Assembly (NCBI GenBank): GCA_031254445.1
Contig: JAIRUL010000014.1
Location: 1-9,060, forward strand
Reading direction: 5' to 3'
Origin: Chitinispirillales bacterium
Lineage (GTDB): Bacteria > Fibrobacterota > Chitinivibrionia > Chitinivibrionales > Chitinispirillaceae
Length of the DNA stretch: 9,060 nucleotides
The position numbers and the translations under genes were made by a program. Positions 6,155 through 9,060 of the stretch are shown one piece after another (the stretch's first letter is position 1; every line of letters starts with the position of its first letter). Under the pieces are notes generated by a model. It searched no databases, had not been told where the DNA came from, and worked only from the letters and a program-made list of their open reading frames with translations.

Positions 6155-7821
6155 TACATCATCCCCATGCCGCCCATGCCCCCCATGCCGCCCATGCCGC
6201 CCATGTCCGGCATTCCGCCGCCGCCGCCGTGGTGGCTGCACTTGTCTTCCGGCAGGTCGCAGATTAGGCACTCGGTGGTCAGCACCAGGCCCGCTATGGA
6301 CGCGGCGTTTTCTAAGGCCGTGCGGGTTACCTTGGTGGGGTCGATGACGCCGGCTTTTATCAAGTCTTCGTACTTGCACGAGTAGGCGTTGAAGCCGTAG
6401 GCGTCTTTGCCCTCTTTTACGTTGTTGGCCACGACCGAGGCCTCGAGGCCGGCGTTGGTGACGATCATGCGCAAAGGCTCTTCGCAGGCGCGGCGGATTA
6501 TGTCTGTGCCGATCTTCTCGTCGCCTGAGAGCTTAAGCGTGTCGAGCTCGCCCGCAGCGCGGATAAGGGCAACGCCGCCGCCCGGGACTATGCCCTCCTC
6601 CACCGCAGCGCGCGTCGCGTGGAGCGCGTCCTCAACCCTAGCTTTCTTCTCTTTCATCTCGGACTCCGTCGCCGCGCCGATGTTTATCACCGCCACGCCG
6701 CCGGCGAGCTTCGCCAAACGCTCCTGCAGCTTCTCGCGGTCATAGTCGGACTTCGTGTCCTCGATCTGCTTCTTGATGTTGGCCACGCGCGCCTTGATGT
6801 CGGCGGACTTGCCGGCGCCCTCGATTATAGTTGTGTTCTCCTTGTCTATCGTGACGCGCTTTGCCTTGCCGAGCGCGTCTATAGTCGTGTTCTCGAGCTT
6901 GAAGCCCGTCTCCTCGGAGATGAGCGTGCCGCCGGTGAGGATCGCGATGTCTTCAAGCATCGCCTTGCGCCTGTCGCCGAAACCCGGAGCCTTGACCGCG
7001 GCGATCTTGAGCGTCCCGCGCAGCTTGTTCAGCACAAGCGTGGCCAGCGCCTCGCCCTCCACGTCCTCGGCGATAATGAGCAGCGCCTTGCCCATCTGGG
7101 CGACCTTCTCAAGGAGCGGGAGCATGTCCTTCATGCTGCCGATCTTCTTGTCGTATATAAGGATAAGAGGTTCGTCTAGGACGCACTCCATGGTGTCGGA
7201 ATTCGTCACGAAGTAGGCCGACGTGTACCCGCGGTCGAACTGCATCCCCTCGACCACGTCTAGGAACGTGTCGATGCCCTTGGCCTCCTCAACGGTGATG
7301 ACGCCGTCCTTGCCGACCTTGTCCATCGCGTCGGCGATCAGGTCGCCGATCTCGGTGTCGTTGTTGGCGCTTATCGCCCCGACCTGCGCGATCTCCTTCT
7401 TGCCGGAGATGGGCTTGGAGTCCTTCTTCAGCCTCTCGACGATGACCTTGACGGACTTGTCGATCCCGCGCTTGACGGCCATAGCGTCCGCTCCGGCGGT
7501 CACGTTCTTTATGCCGAGGCGCGCGATGACCTGCGCGAGCACGGTGGCCGTGGTGGTGCCGTCGCCGGCCACGTCGGAGGTCTTGGAGGCGACCTCCCTC
7601 ACCATCTGAGCGCCCATGTTCTCAAACTTGTCCTCAAGCTCTATTTCCTTCGCCACGCTCACGCCGTCTTTAGTAACGAGCGGCGACCCGAAGCTCTTGT
7701 CTAAAACTACGTTGCGCCCGCGGGGCCCAAGGGTAACCTTGACCGCGCCGGCCAAAGCGTCAACGCCCTTGAGCAGCTTCTCGCGGGCGGTTACGTCGAA
7801 TGTTAATTGCTTTCCTGCCAT
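6154..7821 (-). CDS. groEL: Chaperonin GroEL (Hsp60, 60 kDa subunit)
   Basis: Encodes 555 residues, close to the usual 540-550. It forms the double-ring ATP-driven folding chamber capped by GroES. Visible signatures are [19 protein letters not shown] and [13 protein letters not shown] near the N-terminus; [12 protein letters not shown], the ATP-binding stretch with the catalytic Asp; [19 protein letters not shown] in the apical domain; and [15 protein letters not shown]. The C-terminal tail has GGM repeats, encoded by 9-base tandem repeats near 6165-6205. The start has AAGGAG (7830-7835) eight bases upstream. An odd feature lies just before the Gly-Met tail: [15 protein letters not shown] (518-532) carries three Cys and two His where typical GroELs have a charged, Cys-poor linker. 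groEL follows groES by 213 bases and overlaps grpE by one base. Confidence 0.98.
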   Translation of the reverse strand: MAGKQLTFDVTAREKLLKGVDALAGAVKVTLGPRGRNVVLDKSFGSPLVTKDGVSVAKEIELEDKFENMGAQMVREVASKTSDVAGDGTTTATVLAQVIARLGIKNVTAGADAMAVKRGIDKSVKVIVERLKKDSKPISGKKEIAQVGAISANNDTEIGDLIADAMDKVGKDGVITVEEAKGIDTFLDVVEGMQFDRGYTSAYFVTNSDTMECVLDEPLILIYDKKIGSMKDMLPLLEKVAQMGKALLIIAEDVEGEALATLVLNKLRGTLKIAAVKAPGFGDRRKAMLEDIAILTGGTLISEETGFKLENTTIDALGKAKRVTIDKENTTIIEGAGKSADIKARVANIKKQIEDTKSDYDREKLQERLAKLAGGVAVINIGAATESEMKEKKARVEDALHATRAAVEEGIVPGGGVALIRAAGELDTLKLSGDEKIGTDIIRRACEEPLRMIVTNAGLEASVVANNVKEGKDAYGFNAYSCKYEDLIKAGVIDPTKVTRTALENAASIAGLVLTTECLICDLPEDKCSHHGGGGGMPDMGGMGGMGGMGGMGMM

Positions 7822-8034
7822 GGTAATAGCTCCTTAATAGTATTTTTTTTGTATTGATACGAGTTAAATTGCTAAAAATCAATGCACAATGTTCAATGTT
7901 CAACGCTCAATGGCGAACAATGTTCAATGAACAACGCTTAATGTTCCAATCATCAATGATTCACTGATAACTAACTATAAAAATATCGGCGAAGCCGTTC
8001 CACCATTGAACATTGAGCGTTGAACATTTTTTTG
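7822..8034. repeat. AT-rich groES-groEL spacer with direct and inverted TGTTCAA/TTGAACA repeats
   Basis: This 213-base spacer is far more AT-rich than its neighbours. An 18-base exact inverted repeat pairs 7895-7912 (AATGTTCAACGCTCAATG) with 8011-8028. Between and beside the arms are further partial copies of the TGTTCAA word (around 7889-7896 and 7920-7927), a degenerate copy AACAACGCTTAATGTTC (7930-7946), a small palindrome AATCATCAATGATT (7948-7961) and a CGGCGAAGCCG stem (7987-7997). Similar short TTGAACATTGAACA-type repeats are common between genes in several bacterial lineages. This is probably a dispersed intergenic repeat, perhaps of MITE or REP type. I see no gene in it. In the operon mRNA the long arms could fold and affect groES versus groEL levels. 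Confidence 0.8.
7854..7882 (-). promoter_or_regulatory. Possible internal promoter upstream of groEL
   Basis: On the - strand, TTGATT (7877-7882) and TATCAA (7854-7859) are 17 bases apart, each matching four of six consensus bases. The region is AT-rich, so a chance match is quite possible. It would start transcripts about 25-30 bases before the groEL start codon. Confidence 0.25.
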
Positions 8035-8319
8035 TCAAACCACCGCCAACACATCGCTCTCCCTCATCATAAGGTACTCCACCCCGTCCACGCTCACCTC
8101 CGTGCCCGAGTACTTGCCGTACAGCACCTTGTCGCCGGCCTTGACGGTCATTTCGATTTTCGCGCCGCTTTCGGCCACCTTGCCGGGGCCGACGGCCACT
8201 ATCTCGCCCTTCTGGGGCTTCTCTTTGGCGTTGTCGGGGATGAAGAGCCCGCCTGCGGTCTTCTCTTCGGCGTCTAAGGGGCGGACAAGCACACGGTCGG
8301 CTAACGGCTTCACGTTCAT
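8035..8319 (-). CDS. groES: Co-chaperonin GroES (Hsp10)
   Basis: Encodes 94 residues, the normal length. It caps the GroEL ring as a heptamer. Signatures are the N-terminal [28 protein letters not shown], which includes the mobile loop that touches Gro[28 protein letters not shown]; and [14 protein letters not shown] at the end. The start is set by GGAGG (8328-8332) eight bases upstream of ATG. A longer frame begins 13 codons earlier at a non-ATG codon, but that extension lacks family similarity and would contain the Shine-Dalgarno. It is the first gene of the chaperone operon, and a promoter and an RNA hairpin lie just upstream. Confidence 0.97.
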   Translation of the reverse strand: MNVKPLADRVLVRPLDAEEKTAGGLFIPDNAKEKPQKGEIVAVGPGKVAESGAKIEMTVKAGDKVLYGKYSGTEVSVDGVEYLMMRESDVLAVV

Positions 8320-8360
8320 AGCAAAAACTTCCTCCGTAAAAAAGTTATTTTTGAGCAAAC

Positions 8361-8381
8361 GGGCGGCATTCGATACCGCCC
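8361..8381 (-). promoter_or_regulatory. 5'-UTR hairpin of the groES operon
   Basis: On the - strand the sequence is GGGCGGTAT, CGA, ATGCCGCCC: a nine-pair stem with a three-base loop. All nine positions pair as RNA in the groES direction, including one U-G wobble, while the opposite transcript has a C-A mismatch. It lies just downstream of the predicted start site and about 28 bases before the Shine-Dalgarno. It might stabilise the 5' end or act as an operator. It is not the CIRCE sequence. Confidence 0.6.
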
Positions 8382-8394
8382 GCAGTAGTAACGT

Positions 8395-8423
8395 AAATTA
8401 AATTCTGCACACATGAAAGTCAA
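8395..8423 (-). promoter_or_regulatory. Sigma70-like promoter of the groES operon
   Basis: On the - strand, TTGACT (8418-8423, five of six consensus bases) and TAATTT (8395-8400) are separated by exactly 17 bases. The predicted start is near 8388, leaving a leader of about 70 bases before groES. No CIRCE inverted repeat (TTAGCACTC-N9-GAGTGCTAA) is present. The -35 box is eight bases from the end of the IS remnant's reading frame. Confidence 0.6.
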
Positions 8424-8431
8424 GATTTTTG

Positions 8432-8701
8432 TTATTTTTCGGGGAAAGCCCCCCACGCCCGGCAATCCCTCAACATCCCAACATACCTCTCCAGCTCCTT
8501 GATCCGCTTTGCCTCGGTGCCGGCCGGCGCCGAGGCACCGCCGCCAAGCGCCGCGCCGTTGCGGCCCTTCACTCACTCTTTCAACAACCCAAACGTAATG
8601 CCCAGGGACCGCTCTACATCGCGAATACTGCGACCTTCCTCAAGCACAAGACGTACCGACTCCCGCTTGAACTCCGGGGCATAGTAACGATGCCTACCCA
8701 T
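8432..8701 (-). pseudogene. IS3-family transposase OrfA remnant, interrupted by TGA
   Basis: From the ATG at 8701, with AAAGGAGG five bases upstream, the frame reads MGRHRYYAPEFKRESVRLVL, then EEGRSIRDVERSLGITFGLLKE. This is the helix-turn-helix N-terminus of IS3-family OrfA. A TGA at 8573-8575 stops it after 42 residues. The same frame then continues as VKGRNGAALGGGASAPAG and KRIKELERYVGMLRD, the expected coiled-coil part of OrfA. The TGA therefore most likely replaced a TGG Trp codon. The end is eroded (CRAWGAFPEK, then TAA at 8432-8434), where intact relatives have a RDILKKA-type segment, which suggests a small deletion or frame slip. OrfA binds the transposon ends, but this copy cannot make a full product. 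It lies head-on upstream of groES and in the same orientation. Confidence 0.8.
8511..8536. repeat. 26-base GC-rich near-perfect palindrome
   Basis: GCCTCGGTGCCGG followed by CCGGCGCCGAGGC is a 26-base palindrome with one non-matching position (T opposite G). It lies inside the orfA remnant, in the Ala/Gly-rich linker, and would form a very stable hairpin in either transcript. Confidence 0.7.
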
Positions 8702-8715
8702 AAAACCTCCTTTCG

Positions 8716-8744
8716 TATAAATATTAGGGTTTTATGAGTGTCCA
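8716..8744 (-). promoter_or_regulatory. Promoter-like sequence of the orfA remnant
   Basis: On the - strand, TGGACA (8739-8744) and TTTATA (8716-8721) are 17 bases apart, with the -35 box inside the IS terminal repeat. The direction is toward orfA and the groES operon. It is predicted from sequence match only. Confidence 0.4.
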
Positions 8745-8751
8745 CTAAAAC
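8738..8751 (-). repeat. IS3-type terminal repeat, left end of the orfA copy
   Basis: On the + strand GTGTCCACTAAAA (8738-8750) matches GTGGGCACTAAAA (9039-9051) at 11 of 13 positions. In the orfA orientation it reads TGTTTTAGTGGACAC with the TG tip usual for IS3 ends, and it lies about 40 bases upstream of the orfA start codon. Confidence 0.6.
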
Positions 8752-8754
8752 AGG

Positions 8755-9049
8755 GAAGTACCACTCTGACCGCGGATGCCAGTACGCCAGCGATGCATTC
8801 AGGGAAGCGCTACGGCAGCACGGTTTTGTGCAAAGTATGTCCCGCAAAGGGAACTACTCGGTGGCGGAGTCGTTCTTCAGGATTTACAAGACCGAGATGG
8901 CGTATCATTGCAGATTTTCGGACGATGTGGACGTGTGGCGCAAGAGCTTTGAGTACGTCGAATCTTATTACAACCGAAAAAGAATGCACGGGAGCATTGG
9001 ATACTTGACTCCCGCGGCGTTCGAAAATCAATTTTACTGTGGGCACTAA
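8755..9049 (+). pseudogene. IS3-family transposase OrfB, C-terminal fragment
   Basis: About 97 residues of transposase match, from GKYHSDRGCQYASDAFREAL to the TAA at 9047-9049. KYHSDRGCQYAS carries the second catalytic Asp of the DDE triad. NYSVAESFFRIYKTE carries the Glu, and YYNRKRMHGSIGYLTPAAFE is the typical C-terminal signature of the IS3/IS150-type integrase core. A full OrfB is about 270-300 residues, so roughly the first two thirds, including the first catalytic Asp, are missing. The frame opens in the neighbouring terminal repeat (GTG at 8738, TGA just before it), so no native start codon remains. It is almost certainly inactive. Confidence 0.88.
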
Positions 9050-9056
9050 AAAGGTG
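9039..9056 (+). repeat. IS3-type terminal repeat, right end of the orfB copy
   Basis: GTGGGCACTAAAAAGG overlaps the orfB stop codon and matches the repeat at 8738-8750. Right ends of IS3-family elements commonly lie just beyond orfB. The exact tip cannot be fixed because the window ends here. Confidence 0.5.
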
Positions 9057-9060
9057 GGTG

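Larger units (their letters stand above)
8432..9056. mobile_element. Composite of two rearranged IS3-family remnants
   Basis: An orfA remnant with its left end points left (8751 to 8432), and an orfB C-terminal fragment with its right end points right (about 8754 to 9056). The two meet at a terminal repeat near 8751. In an intact IS3 element orfA and orfB follow one another on one strand, so this is not one simple element. Most likely one copy inserted into the orfB of another, or an inversion joined two copies, and later deletions removed the rest. Confidence 0.7.

Noticed and set aside
6165..6205. Tandem 9-base repeat as a separate element
   Set aside because: It is simply the coding sequence for the GGM repeats of the GroEL tail, common in this family.
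6155..6379. N-terminal extension of grpE into groEL
   Set aside because: The frame is open but encodes Arg/His/Gly-rich sequence unlike GrpE. It comes from the shifted frame of the groEL Gly-Met tail.
7881..8028. CRISPR array
   Set aside because: Repeat words are short, irregular in spacing and occur in both orientations. There are no uniform spacers and no cas genes.
8320..8440. CIRCE operator upstream of groES
   Set aside because: I looked for TTAGCACTC-N9-GAGTGCTAA and found no match. The only inverted repeat there is the GGGCGGTAT hairpin.
8738..8754. GTG at 8738 as the start of a functional small transposase gene
   Set aside because: The first codons are the terminal repeat of the adjacent IS copy. 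The similarity to OrfB begins at about 8755 in mid-domain, so this is a truncated remnant.

Overview
The window reads as a chromosomal segment of a GC-rich (strongly G/C at third positions) diderm bacterium. Lipid A synthesis is implied by the 3' end of lpxK, and secreted or membrane proteins with signal peptides are present. I cannot name the phylum. A GMP synthetase of the long, eukaryote-like type, a PATAN-domain membrane protein and spacer repeats built on TGTTCAA/TTGAACA words would fit an under-sampled lineage, possibly of the PVC type, but that is a guess.

Left part, + strand (1-2623): the C-terminal end of lpxK; a 145-aa secreted/anchored SH3b protein; a 479-aa protein with signal peptide, two SH3b domains, a membrane span, a degenerate receiver-like domain and a C-terminal DUF4388/PATAN domain; then ruvX (yqgF). 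The two SH3b proteins look like paralogous partners with their SH3 domains outside the cytoplasmic membrane. They are separated by a G9 tract and a short gap, and losing one G would put them in a single reading frame. This pair is the most likely undescribed system here.

Middle and right part, - strand (8423 down to 2641): a probable seven-gene operon, groES - groEL - grpE - dnaJ - guaA (synthetase part only) - small Cys-rich protein - small membrane protein with an arginine/lysine tail. grpE starts inside the groEL stop codon, and dnaJ, guaA and the Cys-rich gene follow at very short distances. dnaK and hrcA are absent. A sigma70-like promoter and a 9-bp RNA hairpin precede groES, with no CIRCE. 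The groES-groEL spacer is an AT-rich block of repeats with an exact 18-bp inverted repeat.

Right edge (8432-9060): decayed IS3-family remnants, an orfA pseudogene on the - strand and an orfB C-terminal fragment on the + strand. They abut at a transposon end, so two copies were rearranged or one inserted into the other. The orfA remnant lies directly upstream of the groES promoter and keeps its own promoter-like sequence and Shine-Dalgarno pointing at the chaperone operon.

Functionally the right operon couples protein folding (the GroE chaperonin and the DnaK co-chaperones) with guanine nucleotide synthesis. The left operon couples envelope lipid synthesis, a putative envelope sensor/scaffold pair and a Holliday-junction-resolvase-like housekeeping protein.
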